DNA from: Sulfuriferula sp047300855
GTDB lineage: Bacteria > Pseudomonadota > Gammaproteobacteria > Burkholderiales > Sulfuriferulaceae
Reading direction: 5' to 3'
Assembly (NCBI RefSeq): GCF_047300855.1
Contig: NZ_CP170197.1
Location: forward strand, 1,798,001-1,862,000
Length of the DNA stretch: 64,000 bases
The first letter of the stretch is position 1; every line of letters starts with the position of its first letter. The notes beneath the pieces are model-generated. The model saw nothing but the letters and a program-made list of their open reading frames with translations. It had not been told where the DNA came from and did not search any database. This document shows, piece by piece, positions 17,562 through 26,078 of this stretch. The position numbers and the translations under genes are program-made.

Positions 17562-18518
17562 CTAGTTCAATCCCATACTTTGCTTGATTAAGCTGGCTAC
17601 CCGGCTGGTTTCATCCAGTGGCGGGTAATGCCAGTCGGCTAATTCACCGGTAAAGGGTCGTGTGTAGCCACGCACCTGCAATTCTCGGTGAAATTGTTCA
17701 AATTTGTTATTGGCGCCAGTCAATCCCTCGATAAATACTGGCTTGCCGGTAAAGCATGCTTCTGATGCCATGTTGACCGAATCCGCAGTTACCACAAGAT
17801 AATCGGCCAGTGCCAGATAACCCAGGTAGGGATTAGCGCCTGTGCCATCCCAGATCACCGAAGAGACATTCGACAAGCGTTGCCGCAGTACGTCCACTAC
17901 CTCCGGCGCGGTACGCCGGGATGGCGTAACCACAATGCCGGCCCCATGGGCGGTCGCAGCGTGTATGAGCTTGTCCGCAAGTGCATTGGCAAGTGTTGTA
18001 TCAATGCGCACACTGCGATTGGTGCCTCCCACCAGCACGCCTAGCAATGGCCTTGGCAGATGTGCCAATTGCGGGGCAAATTGTTCTGCTGCCCGATGCA
18101 AACGTTCCGCCGTTACGCTATTCACTGCCCCCAGCGTTTCGATCACATTGGCGCCGTTGCAGCGATCGTGCAAGGGTGCGACGACCCAATCGAAATGGCG
18201 CAATGCAACCTGGGGATTCTGGATACGGATATTCACGGTTCGCCCAGCACTGGCGCGTTTAATGGCGATGGAAAGTGCGACCGTCAGGCGGCCGGTCCCT
18301 ACGACCACATCCGGCCAGGGTGGCGCGAGGCGATCGCTGTCCGCGCCCAGAAACTGCAGCGGTCTAATCCATAGTTGCGGCGGCAGATACTTCCACGGTG
18401 CGGTCGGCACCACCGTTTTTTTTATCACTTCCAGCCCCAGCGCATGGGCAAGGCCGAATGACTGGTTGTCCATCCCGATAATGCCGGTGGACAGCACCCA
18501 GCAGACTTTATTTGCCAT
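17562..18518 (-). CDS. ELM1-like (mitochondrial fission ELM1 family) putative glycosyltransferase-fold protein
   Basis: A 318-residue protein of the bacterial ELM1 family. Characteristic pieces are the N-terminal WVLSTGIIGMDNQSFGLA, the DVVVGTGRLTVALS motif, LLGVLVGGTNRSVRID, and the C-terminal ADYLVVTADSVNMASEACFTGKPVFI. The last resembles the sugar-nucleotide site of GT-B glycosyltransferases. The plant homologue was named for mitochondrial fission, but the bacterial role is unknown. ATG at 18518 (MANKVCWV) is preferred; it lies five bases after the upstream oxygenase stop, while a TTG at 18527 overlaps it. Confidence 0.88.
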   Translation of the reverse strand: MANKVCWVLSTGIIGMDNQSFGLAHALGLEVIKKTVVPTAPWKYLPPQLWIRPLQFLGADSDRLAPPWPDVVVGTGRLTVALSIAIKRASAGRTVNIRIQNPQVALRHFDWVVAPLHDRCNGANVIETLGAVNSVTAERLHRAAEQFAPQLAHLPRPLLGVLVGGTNRSVRIDTTLANALADKLIHAATAHGAGIVVTPSRRTAPEVVDVLRQRLSNVSSVIWDGTGANPYLGYLALADYLVVTADSVNMASEACFTGKPVFIEGLTGANNKFEQFHRELQVRGYTRPFTGELADWHYPPLDETSRVASLIKQSMGLN

Positions 18519-18523
18519 GCGTA

Positions 18524-19216
18524 TCAATAACCGGCGGAAGCCTTGCCACCAAACAGGTTTTTGAAGAAAGCCGAAATGCCATGCCGTTTTTGCTCACGCC
18601 GTTTGACCTTCTCATTGACCACCCAATTCAATTGAATTGCCCGACGCGGTCCTACAAAAGGCTTGTGTCCATGCCAGGAATGATCACTGCGCCGGAAAGC
18701 CAGTAACGTGCCAATACTCGGATCCACTTCGGCGACATAGTCCTCTAGGTCCGTGCCTGAACGCAACAGACGCAATCGCCCCCCTGATTCATGCCAGTCC
18801 TCGTTGAAATAAATCAGCATGGTAATGATTTTGGTGCGGCTGTCAGTGTGAATGCGGCCATCCGTTTCATCGGTATGCCCCCGCACGGTGATGATGGTCG
18901 GGCGACCAGTCAAATCCAGGCCAAACTTTTGTTCCACTGCTCGGCGGAAAGTATCCCCTTCCAGTTCGGCCAGCAACTCACGGAATGCGCCTCCGAATTG
19001 CAATGTCTCCGAGGGGAAACTGCCCGGCTTGGAAATGTTGGGGAAATCACGTGAAATAGCCGCAATCATTTCCTGTCGCAAAAAACCCGGCAGGATCAGG
19101 TATTCAAATGGTGTTTTCTCTAGCGCTGCCGCATTGAATTTGTCCAGATCCAGCATGGAGAGCGCGGCGTGTACTGGAGCTGTCTGCGAATTTCCTTGCA
19201 CCGATAGCGTGTTCAT
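18524..19216 (-). CDS. 2OG-Fe(II) oxygenase family protein
   Basis: About 230 residues with a jelly-roll dioxygenase pattern: iron ligands HxD in DGRIHTDSRTK and a distal His in HSWHGHKPFVGPRRAIQLNW, whose Arg would bind 2-oxoglutarate. The family hydroxylates proteins or small molecules using Fe(II), O2 and 2-oxoglutarate; the substrate is unknown. The lysine/arginine-rich tail (NEKVKRREQKRHG, then AFFKNLFGG) could contact membrane or nucleic acid. The start may be ATG 19216 (AAAGAG about nine bases upstream) or GTG 19225. First gene of the four-gene minus-strand operon running to the hemerythrin protein. Confidence 0.85.
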   Translation of the reverse strand: MNTLSVQGNSQTAPVHAALSMLDLDKFNAAALEKTPFEYLILPGFLRQEMIAAISRDFPNISKPGSFPSETLQFGGAFRELLAELEGDTFRRAVEQKFGLDLTGRPTIITVRGHTDETDGRIHTDSRTKIITMLIYFNEDWHESGGRLRLLRSGTDLEDYVAEVDPSIGTLLAFRRSDHSWHGHKPFVGPRRAIQLNWVVNEKVKRREQKRHGISAFFKNLFGGKASAGY

Positions 19217-19326
19217 TTCAGACACTCTTTATCAATAAATTGCTGCAAGTCTAGCGGCTTTCCGCAGAGGCATAAAGCCATCTACCCCCCTGTCCCGGTT
19301 TAATCGACAAAAAATATTTTCCAGCT

Positions 19327-19354
19327 ATTGAATTTATCCAATTCACCCGCATTT
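19327..19354 (+). promoter_or_regulatory. Probable sigma32 promoter for grpE
   Basis: ATTGAA (19327-19332), 14-base spacer, CCGCATTT (19347-19354), against the sigma32 consensus CTTGAA-N13-15-CCCCATNT (5 of 6 and 7 of 8 matches). The spacer equals that of the dnaK promoter at 19928. It lies inside the upstream extension of the grpE frame, so it also argues for the ATG at 19385. Confidence 0.6.
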
Positions 19355-19384
19355 GTGCTGGAGTCAAACACGGAGCAGAACAAC

Positions 19385-19921
19385 ATGCAGCAGGAAAATC
19401 AGACTCAGCCAGAACAAAACCCCTCTGAAACCAAAAGCGAACGCGCTTCAGAAACCATGCCCAGCCTGGAAGAACTTCTCAAACAATCCGAGCTGCTGGC
19501 ACAAGAACATCATGACGCCTGGTTGCGTGCCAAAGCCGAAGCCGACAATATTCGCAAACGAGCTCAACACGATGTTGCCAATGCCCACAAATATGCCATT
19601 GATGGCTTTGCTACCGAGTTGCTGGCTGTGAAAGACAGTCTGGAAGCTGCTCTCTCCAGTGAGGCCCAGAGCATCGAAAATTTGAAAAGCGGCGTTGAAC
19701 TCACGCTTAAGCAACTGAATGCCGCATTCGACAAATACAACCTCACCGAAATCCATCCGCTCGGCGAAAAATTTGACCCGCACAAACATCAGGCCATCAG
19801 CATGGTGGAAGCCGATTCCGAGTCGAATACCGTCGTTACCGTGCTCCAAAAAGGCTACCAGTTGCATGATCGTATCGTGCGGCCGGCTCTGGTTACCGTA
19901 TCAAAAACAAAAAATAGCTGA
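19385..19921 (+). CDS. grpE: Nucleotide exchange factor GrpE
   Basis: Co-chaperone that releases ADP from DnaK. The 178-residue protein has an acidic disordered start, a long coiled coil (LEELLKQSELLAQEHHDAWLR, broken here by the AKAEADNIRKRAQ family motif), and a C-terminal beta domain with HPLGEKFDPHKHQAIS and YQLHDRIVRPALVTVSK, the usual GrpE signature. The ATG at 19385 is preferred over TTG at 19328 because GGAG lies about ten bases upstream and a sigma32-like promoter overlaps the extra region. dnaK follows 73 bases later with its own promoter. Confidence 0.96.
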   Translation: MQQENQTQPEQNPSETKSERASETMPSLEELLKQSELLAQEHHDAWLRAKAEADNIRKRAQHDVANAHKYAIDGFATELLAVKDSLEAALSSEAQSIENLKSGVELTLKQLNAAFDKYNLTEIHPLGEKFDPHKHQAISMVEADSESNTVVTVLQKGYQLHDRIVRPALVTVSKTKNS

Positions 19922-19927
19922 ATCGTG

Positions 19928-19955
19928 CTTGAAATTGGCGCTAGCCACCCTATTT
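19928..19955 (+). promoter_or_regulatory. Sigma32 heat-shock promoter for dnaK
   Basis: CTTGAA (19928-19933) is a perfect -35, followed after 14 bases by CCCTATTT (19948-19955), one mismatch from CCCCATTT. A transcript from here would carry a leader of about 33 bases before the dnaK ATG. Confidence 0.8.
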
Positions 19956-19994
19956 AATACAACAACATTAACGTCTTAACGAAGGAATCGAATC

Positions 19995-21917
19995 ATGGGA
20001 AAAATTATTGGCATTGACTTGGGCACCACCAACTCCTGTGTGGCCGTCATGGAAAACGGCACGCCCAAGGTCATCGAAAACGCCGAAGGTGCACGCACCA
20101 CGCCGTCTATCGTGGCCTACGCTGAAGATGGGGAAATCCTGGTGGGCGCTGCCGCCAAACGTCAGGCTGTGACCAACCCGAAAAACACCCTGTATGCGGT
20201 CAAGCGCCTGATTGGACGCCGCTTCGAAGAAAAAGAAGTGCAAAAAGACATCAACCTGATGCCTTATTCCATCGTCAAAGCCGACAACGGCGACGCCTGG
20301 GTGGAAGTGCGCGGCAAGAAAATGTCAGCGCCTGAAGTCTCCGCACAAGTTCTGCTGAAAATGAAAAAAACCGCCGAAGACTATCTCGGCGAGCCCGTCA
20401 CCGAAGCAGTCATTACGGTGCCCGCCTACTTCAACGACAGCCAGCGCCAAGCGACCAAAGATGCCGGCCGCATTGCCGGCCTGGATGTGAAACGCATCAT
20501 CAATGAACCCACTGCCGCCGCACTGGCCTTTGGTTTGGACAAAAAAGAAGGCGACCGAAAAATCGCAGTGTATGACCTGGGTGGCGGTACTTTCGACATT
20601 TCCATCATCGATATCGCCGAGATCGATGGCGAGCACCAGTTCGAAGTAATGTCCACCAACGGCGATACTTTCCTCGGTGGTGAGGATTTCGACCAGCGCG
20701 TGATCGACTACCTGGCTGACGAGTTCAAAAAAGAACAGGGCATTGACTTGCGCAATGACATGCTTGCGCTGCAACGCCTGAAAGAAGCTGCCGAGAAAGC
20801 CAAAATCGAGTTGTCTTCCGCACAGCAGACCGAGGTAAACCTGCCCTATATCACCGCCGATGCATCCGGGCCCAAGCACCTTGCGGTAAAGATTACCCGC
20901 GCCAAATTCGAGAGCCTGGTGGAAGAGCTGATCCAGCGCACCATAGCGCCCTGCAAGATGGCTATCAAGGATGCCGGTGTCAGCGTATCCGACATCGGTG
21001 ACGTAATCCTGGTAGGCGGCATGACCCGCATGCCAAAAGTGCAGGAAATGGTAAAAGAGTTTTTTGGCAAGGAGCCACGCCGCGACGTGAATCCGGACGA
21101 AGCCGTGGCGGTAGGCGCTGCCATTCAGGGCGGCGTACTGCAAGGCGAAGTGAAGGACGTGCTGTTGCTCGACGTCACCCCGCTGTCGCTGGGCATTGAA
21201 ACCATGGGCGGCGTCATGACCAAGCTGATCCAGAAAAACACCACCGTACCTACCAAGGCCAGCCAGGTGTTTTCGACCGCCGATGACAACCAGAATGCGG
21301 TGACCATCCACGTACTGCAGGGTGAGCGGGAAATTGCTTCCGGCAACAAGAGCCTGGGGCAGTTTAATCTGTCGGATATCCCCCCTGCCCCGCGTGGCAT
21401 GCCGCAGATTGAGGTCACCTTTGACATCGACGCCAACGGTATCCTGCATGTTTCGGCCAAGGACAAGGCGACCGGCAAGGAAAACAAGATCAAGATCCAG
21501 GCCAGCTCCGGCTTGTCCGAAGCTGAAATTCAGAAAATGGTGAAGGATGCCGAAGCCCACGCCGAAGAAGATCATAAGACGCGCGAGCTGATCGACACCC
21601 GCAATCAGTGCGACAACCTGATTCATTCAGTGAAAAAATCGCTGGGTGAATTTGGCGATAAGGTCAGCGCCGACGAAAAGGCCAAAATTGAGGCTGCCAT
21701 TGCCGAAGCCGAAGAAGCACTCAAAGGCAACGACAAGGCAACCATAGAAGCCAAAACCAAGGCGCTGGGTGAAGTCTCCCATAAGCTGGCCGAACAGATG
21801 TATGCCAAGGAACAAACCGAGGCAGGCGCCGCCGCTTCAGGCCCACAGGCTGCCAGCGCCAAGACGGATGATGACGTGGTGGATGCCGAGTTTGAAGAAG
21901 TCAAAGACAACAAATAA
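19995..21917 (+). CDS. dnaK: Chaperone protein DnaK (Hsp70)
   Basis: ATP-driven chaperone of 640 residues. The N-terminal ATPase has the IGIDLGTTNSCVAV phosphate loop, the DLGGGTFDISI signature and VGGMTRMP. The peptide-binding domain begins near DVTPLSLGIETMGG; a helical lid follows and the protein ends in the acidic DDVVDAEFEEVKDNK tail typical of DnaK from Gram-negative bacteria. AAGGA lies upstream of ATG. It lies between grpE and dnaJ, with a sigma32 promoter directly upstream and an inverted repeat before dnaJ. Confidence 0.99.
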   Translation: MGKIIGIDLGTTNSCVAVMENGTPKVIENAEGARTTPSIVAYAEDGEILVGAAAKRQAVTNPKNTLYAVKRLIGRRFEEKEVQKDINLMPYSIVKADNGDAWVEVRGKKMSAPEVSAQVLLKMKKTAEDYLGEPVTEAVITVPAYFNDSQRQATKDAGRIAGLDVKRIINEPTAAALAFGLDKKEGDRKIAVYDLGGGTFDISIIDIAEIDGEHQFEVMSTNGDTFLGGEDFDQRVIDYLADEFKKEQGIDLRNDMLALQRLKEAAEKAKIELSSAQQTEVNLPYITADASGPKHLAVKITRAKFESLVEELIQRTIAPCKMAIKDAGVSVSDIGDVILVGGMTRMPKVQEMVKEFFGKEPRRDVNPDEAVAVGAAIQGGVLQGEVKDVLLLDVTPLSLGIETMGGVMTKLIQKNTTVPTKASQVFSTADDNQNAVTIHVLQGEREIASGNKSLGQFNLSDIPPAPRGMPQIEVTFDIDANGILHVSAKDKATGKENKIKIQASSGLSEAEIQKMVKDAEAHAEEDHKTRELIDTRNQCDNLIHSVKKSLGEFGDKVSADEKAKIEAAIAEAEEALKGNDKATIEAKTKALGEVSHKLAEQMYAKEQTEAGAAASGPQAASAKTDDDVVDAEFEEVKDNK

Positions 21918-21926
21918 TTCTTAACC

Positions 21927-21996
21927 CCGGCACAGAGGGCACAGAGATCACAGTTTATCTGTGAAGCACTCTGTGCCCTTTGTGTGTATCTGTGGC
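21927..21996. repeat. Inverted repeat of the CACAGAGG family between dnaK and dnaJ
   Basis: Arms CACAGAGGGCACAGAG (21931-21946) and CTCTGTGCCCTTTGTG (21969-21984) pair at 15 of 16 positions, and an inner TCACAG/CTGTGA hairpin is nested inside. The transcript could form a long stem between dnaK and dnaJ, possibly lowering dnaJ expression relative to dnaK; that is inference. Related elements occur at 50135, 54909 and 56713. Confidence 0.75.
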
Positions 21997-22005
21997 TGAA
22001 AACAT

Positions 22006-23124
22006 ATGTCAAAACGCGATTATTACGAAGTGCTGGGTGTCAATCGCGACGCCAGTGAAGAAGAAATTAAAAAAGCCTACCGCAAGCTGGCAATGAAACA
22101 CCATCCGGATCGCAATCCGGATAATCCCAAAGCTGAAGAGCATTTCAAGGAAGCCAAGGCAGCCTATGAAATTCTGAGCGACGGGCAAAAACGTACCGCC
22201 TACGATCAATACGGACATGCCGGGGTCGAGCAAGGCGCTGGGATGGGGGGTGGCTTTGGCGGTGCCGGAGCGGGTTTTGCCGATGCCTTTGGCGACATCT
22301 TCGGGGATATTTTCGGCGGTGGTCGCGCCCGATCAAATGTCTATCGTGGCGCAGACTTGCAATACAATCTTGAGATATCGCTTGAAGATGCGGCGCGTGG
22401 TACTGAGACTAAAATTCGCATCCCCACTCAGGAAGAATGCGAAACCTGTCACGGCACGGGCGCCAAGCCCGGTACCGAGCCCACGACTTGCGCAAGCTGT
22501 GGCGGCCATGGCCAGGTTCGCATGCAGCAAGGCTTCTTTTCCATCCAGCAAACCTGCCCGAAATGCCATGGTAGCGGCAAAATCATTGCCACTCCTTGTG
22601 TTGACTGCCATGGCGTGGGACGCGTCAAACATCACAAAACGCTCTCGGTACGTATCCCATCTGGCGTAGACGAAGGCGATCGCATCCGTCTGTCAGGTGA
22701 AGGTGAGGCCGGAGTCAATGGTGGGCCAACCGGGGATTTGTATGTCGTTATCCACCTCAAGCCACATTCCGTATTCCAGCGTGATCACAACGATCTGCAT
22801 TGCGAGATGCCAATCAGTTTCAGCACCGCAGCACTGGGTGGCGAGATCGAAATCCCCACTCTGGATGGACATGCCAAAATCAAAATTCCGGCGGAAACTC
22901 AAACTGGCAAGGTATTCCGTCTGCGCGGTAAAGGTATCCAGGGGGTGCGCACCCATGCACCAGGGGATTTGCTCTGCCACGTGCAGATCGAAACCCCGGT
23001 GAGCCTGACCGAACGACAAAAAGAATTGTTACGCGAGCTGGAAGCCTTGAATCTGGAAGACGGTGCGCGTCACAACCCCAAAGCCAAATCGTTCATGGAT
23101 AAAGTCAAAGAGTTTTTCGGCTGA
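22006..23124 (+). CDS. dnaJ: Chaperone protein DnaJ (Hsp40)
   Basis: DnaK co-chaperone of 372 residues. The J domain has the HPD motif (MKHHPDRNPDNP). A Gly/Phe-rich linker (GGFGGAGAGFADAFGDIFGD) follows. Then come four CxxCxGxG-type zinc repeats: CETCHGTG, CASCGGHG, CPKCHGSG and CVDCHGVG. The C-terminal peptide-binding domains follow. Type I DnaJ architecture at full length. Third gene of the grpE-dnaK-dnaJ locus, separated from dnaK by an inverted repeat. Confidence 0.99.
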   Translation: MSKRDYYEVLGVNRDASEEEIKKAYRKLAMKHHPDRNPDNPKAEEHFKEAKAAYEILSDGQKRTAYDQYGHAGVEQGAGMGGGFGGAGAGFADAFGDIFGDIFGGGRARSNVYRGADLQYNLEISLEDAARGTETKIRIPTQEECETCHGTGAKPGTEPTTCASCGGHGQVRMQQGFFSIQQTCPKCHGSGKIIATPCVDCHGVGRVKHHKTLSVRIPSGVDEGDRIRLSGEGEAGVNGGPTGDLYVVIHLKPHSVFQRDHNDLHCEMPISFSTAALGGEIEIPTLDGHAKIKIPAETQTGKVFRLRGKGIQGVRTHAPGDLLCHVQIETPVSLTERQKELLRELEALNLEDGARHNPKAKSFMDKVKEFFG

Positions 23125-23147
23125 TTGCCACAGCGCTTTGGATCGGA

Positions 23148-23858
23148 CTATGCGCGCAGCCGCTTGAGCTGACCGAGCCCATAGTGGATATAGACCAGTC
23201 CGGTATACACCGGGGATAGCAGATTGATCACCGGCACGAAGTGCAACAAGGCCAGCAGCATGCCTAACAGATAGAGTTGCGCTCCGGATTGCTCCAGAAT
23301 CAGCTGGAACTCTTCGCGACTCGCATGCTCTGCCAGCGCATCGTAGCGAAACAGGCGCTGATTCAGATAGGCTGTCAGGAGCAGTGAGAACAGCGCGCCC
23401 AGTCCTGCCAGCAACCAGAATGGCAGGGAGAGCAGCCACAAGCCGCAAAATACGCCTATCGCAATCAGGGCATTCCATATGCTTCCGGCAAATGTTCCTC
23501 CGTGACGCCGCTCCAGCTCAGGATAATCGCGACTGGCAACATGACGTACCATCATAGGCATGACCATTACGGCTGCAATAAACAGCGCTGTGGTCAGGGC
23601 CAGGGGCATGACCAGCAGCACCAGCAGTACCACCGTCATGCCATTGGCCAGCCAGACAAAATCGTGTTGGCTGAGAAACTCCTGCGCCGGCTGCAACCAG
23701 TGGCCGAGCAAGTTGATCCAGTTATCCCAGAAAAACCACGCCAATACCCCCCACAGCACCAATGACAGCACCATGGGCCACAGAACGATAGCCAGCATTT
23801 TTGGATGCAGCAGGCTGCGAGCCGCGTCTATAAATGCTCGCGCGAGGTCGCTGATCAC
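23148..23858 (-). CDS. EI24-domain (CysZ-like) membrane protein
   Basis: A 236-residue polytopic inner-membrane protein of the EI24 family, related in fold to the sulfate permease CysZ. The N-terminal DLARAFIDAARSLLHPKMLAI is typical, and four to five long hydrophobic segments follow. The conserved FVPVINLLSPVYTGLVYIHY near the C terminus is a family hallmark. Its transport role is not proven. The start ATG overlaps the tatD stop (ATGA), so it is translationally coupled and the last gene of the long minus-strand block. Confidence 0.88.
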   Translation of the reverse strand: MISDLARAFIDAARSLLHPKMLAIVLWPMVLSLVLWGVLAWFFWDNWINLLGHWLQPAQEFLSQHDFVWLANGMTVVLLVLLVMPLALTTALFIAAVMVMPMMVRHVASRDYPELERRHGGTFAGSIWNALIAIGVFCGLWLLSLPFWLLAGLGALFSLLLTAYLNQRLFRYDALAEHASREEFQLILEQSGAQLYLLGMLLALLHFVPVINLLSPVYTGLVYIHYGLGQLKRLRA

Positions 23859-24622
23859 GCCGCAGCCTTGAACAAACGGAAAAAATTGCGGCTGGTCATT
23901 TCACCCACTTCTTCTACCGAAATTCCCCGCAGCCGCGCAATTTCTTCGGCAACATGGCGCACAAAAGCCGGCTCATTGGTCTCGCCCCGATGCGGCACGG
24001 GCGCCAGATAAGGCGAATCCGTTTCGATCAGCATCTGTTCCAGAGGAATGGCCTGCGCCACCTGTTTTAATGCCAGCGCATTCTTGAATGTAACGATGCC
24101 GGAAAATGAAATGTAAAACCCCATCGCGATCGCCTGTTGTGCAACCTCCAGACTCTCGGTAAAGCAATGCATCACCCCGCCGATTTCTGCTGCCCCCTCC
24201 TCCACCATAATGCGCAAGGTGTCCTCCGCTGCCGCACGAGTGTGAATAATCAGAGGCTTGCAAGCCTGCTTTGCTGCACGAATATGGGTGCGAAAACGTT
24301 CGCGCTGCCATTCCAGATCCCCAGTAAGCCGAAAATAATCCAGTCCTGTTTCTCCAATCGCGACAATTCTTGGATGCACCGCAAACTCGACCAGACCTTC
24401 CACACTGGGCTCTTCAATACCTTCATGATCAGGATGCACGCCCACTGAGGCATACACATTTGGCTGGCTTTCAGCCATCGCCAATACCTGCGGAAAATCC
24501 TCCAGATTCACGCTGACACACAGCGCATGAGTGACTGCAGCCCCCTTCATGCGCGCAAGTATGGCGGTCTGCTGTTCAGCCAAACCGGGGAAATTAATAT
24601 GACAATGCGAGTCAACAAACAT
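23855..24622 (-). CDS. tatD: TatD family metal-dependent deoxyribonuclease
   Basis: A 255-residue TIM-barrel metallo-nuclease. Metal ligands are seen in FVDSHCHINFPG, a GETGLDYF glutamate segment, PLIIHTRAAAEDT, VMHCFTES and ETDSPYLAPVPHRG. The family includes TatD and YcfH, 3'-5' exonucleases active on DNA or RNA. The order tmk-holB-pilZ-tatD is shared with many beta- and gammaproteobacteria. It overlaps the EI24 gene by four bases. YcfH is an equally fitting name. Confidence 0.95.
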   Translation of the reverse strand: MFVDSHCHINFPGLAEQQTAILARMKGAAVTHALCVSVNLEDFPQVLAMAESQPNVYASVGVHPDHEGIEEPSVEGLVEFAVHPRIVAIGETGLDYFRLTGDLEWQRERFRTHIRAAKQACKPLIIHTRAAAEDTLRIMVEEGAAEIGGVMHCFTESLEVAQQAIAMGFYISFSGIVTFKNALALKQVAQAIPLEQMLIETDSPYLAPVPHRGETNEPAFVRHVAEEIARLRGISVEEVGEMTSRNFFRLFKAAA

Positions 24623-24685
24623 GAACTGGGTCCAAAAAAAGCAGGCTGCACGCAGCAGCCTGATGGGATATGCGGGTAAACAGAT

Positions 24686-25054
24686 TTACATGGTATGGGT
24701 CTGACGCGCCGATTTGAGTGATCCGCCCAGCAAGCCTTCCACTTTGTTACGCGCAGCGACGCCACTCTCATTCTTGTCGAATTGCACCCCTATGCCTTGC
24801 GTCTTTCCGCCATGAGCACCGGATGGCGTAATCCACACCACTTTACCTGCGACCGGGATTTTATTGGGGTCTTCCATCAGCGTCAGCAGCATGAATACTT
24901 CATCGCCCAATTTGTATTGTTTGGTGGTTGGAATAAATATTCCTCCTCCCTTGAGAAAAGGCATATAAGCTGCGAATAGTGCGGTTTTTTCCTTGATACT
25001 CAGGGACAGCACCCCGGGACGGGCGATAGCTGTTTTATCCGCTGCATTGCTCAT
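24686..25054 (-). CDS. PilZ domain protein between holB and tatD
   Basis: A 122-residue single PilZ domain. The segments VLSLSIKEKTALFAAYMPFL and GGGIFIPT, then TQGIGVQF, match the type IV pilus PilZ subgroup. The N-terminal RxxxR motif needed for cyclic di-GMP binding is not obvious, as in Pseudomonas aeruginosa PilZ, which does not bind the nucleotide. ATG at 25054 has GGAGC about seven bases upstream; the frame is open to 25363, but that part overlaps holB and is non-coding in character. A role in pilus assembly or twitching is inferred from the family. Confidence 0.88.
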   Translation of the reverse strand: MSNAADKTAIARPGVLSLSIKEKTALFAAYMPFLKGGGIFIPTTKQYKLGDEVFMLLTLMEDPNKIPVAGKVVWITPSGAHGGKTQGIGVQFDKNESGVAARNKVEGLLGGSLKSARQTHTM

Positions 25055-25067
25055 GGCTTTGCTCCAT

Positions 25068-26075
25068 TCATTCAAATAGCCCTGCATATTCCAGCAGCAA
25101 ATCCTCCAGCACCATCTGCGCTGCCAGTGGATGCTGGACGCTGGCACGCGCCGCTTGCAGGCGGCGTTGAAAATCCAGTAACTTGGATAAGTTAGCACGC
25201 CCCGCCATACCTCGCAATTCCTGCTCATAATCGAGCTGATAATACAGGCGTCCAGCCAGACGCAGGCTGGCCAGGTCATGCACCCACAACTGCAACCAGT
25301 GCACCATATCTGGCAGCGGTTGTTTGGAGTGATGCTCGGCAATACGCAGGGTATCTGCAGCATTCATTTTAAGCAGCCCGGTCAGGAATCCGCACCTTCG
25401 TTCCTGATAATCCGCGTCCGCCAGCTCGCTCGCCAACAAGGGTGCTCCCCCGGCCTGCGCCAGGCAGACATCGGCTTCACGTATGCCTTGCTGAGTCAAC
25501 CAGGACTGCGCCGCAGCAGGATTGGGCAGAGCAAAACGAATCTGGTGGCAGCGGCTCAGTATGGTTGGCAACAGCCGGCTTGACTGATGGCTGACCAGAA
25601 TCAGCAGGATATTCGGCGGCGGCTCTTCCAGGGTCTTCAACAGCGCATTGGCCGCCGCCGCATTCATGGCTTCCGCCGGATGGATCAGCGCGACGCGCAA
25701 ACCGCTACGATGCGAGCTCAATTGAACAAATTGCGTCAATTCACGCACCTGCGCCACACTGATATGCTGCCCCGCAGCCGGGCCTTTACGCTCGGCCAGC
25801 TCTGCATGCGGCTCGCTTTCCTCAAGCGCAGCAGGCTGCAGCTTCATAAAATCCGGGTGACTATTCTGGCGCAACCAATGGCAGGATGGACAGACGCCAC
25901 ACGCTTCATGGCCGTCTGCATGCGGATTCTCGCACAATGCAAGCTGGACCAGCCGTTCTGCCAGCGCCAATTTACCGATGCCTGCGCGCCCATGGAACAG
26001 CAATGCATGCGGAAGCTGTTTACGCAACAGCAACAAGCGTTGCCAGACCGCATCATTCCATGTGTGCACGCTCAT
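25068..26075 (-). CDS. holB: DNA polymerase III subunit delta'
   Basis: Clamp-loader subunit of 335 residues. The AAA+ fold shows a degenerate P loop (HGRAGIGKLALAERLV), a zinc module (CGVCPSCHWL after an upstream Cys), and the sensor/SRC region in SHQSSRLLPTILSRCHQIRF. The C-terminal collar domain follows. It lies three bases downstream of tmk and 13 bases before the PilZ gene, the usual order in these bacteria. Confidence 0.95.
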   Translation of the reverse strand: MSVHTWNDAVWQRLLLLRKQLPHALLFHGRAGIGKLALAERLVQLALCENPHADGHEACGVCPSCHWLRQNSHPDFMKLQPAALEESEPHAELAERKGPAAGQHISVAQVRELTQFVQLSSHRSGLRVALIHPAEAMNAAAANALLKTLEEPPPNILLILVSHQSSRLLPTILSRCHQIRFALPNPAAAQSWLTQQGIREADVCLAQAGGAPLLASELADADYQERRCGFLTGLLKMNAADTLRIAEHHSKQPLPDMVHWLQLWVHDLASLRLAGRLYYQLDYEQELRGMAGRANLSKLLDFQRRLQAARASVQHPLAAQMVLEDLLLEYAGLFE

Positions 26076-26078
26076 GAC

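Noticed and set aside
13792..19216. Genomic island integrated at tRNA-Ser
   Set aside because: No integrase and no direct repeat of the tRNA 3' end was seen, and base composition does not change visibly.
20325..21626. Minus-strand open frame of 433 codons within dnaK
   Set aside because: Antisense shadow of dnaK; no domain-like sequence and no ribosome site.
25055..25363. Upstream extension of the PilZ frame
   Set aside because: It lies inside holB, and a well-placed GGAG precedes the ATG at 25054.
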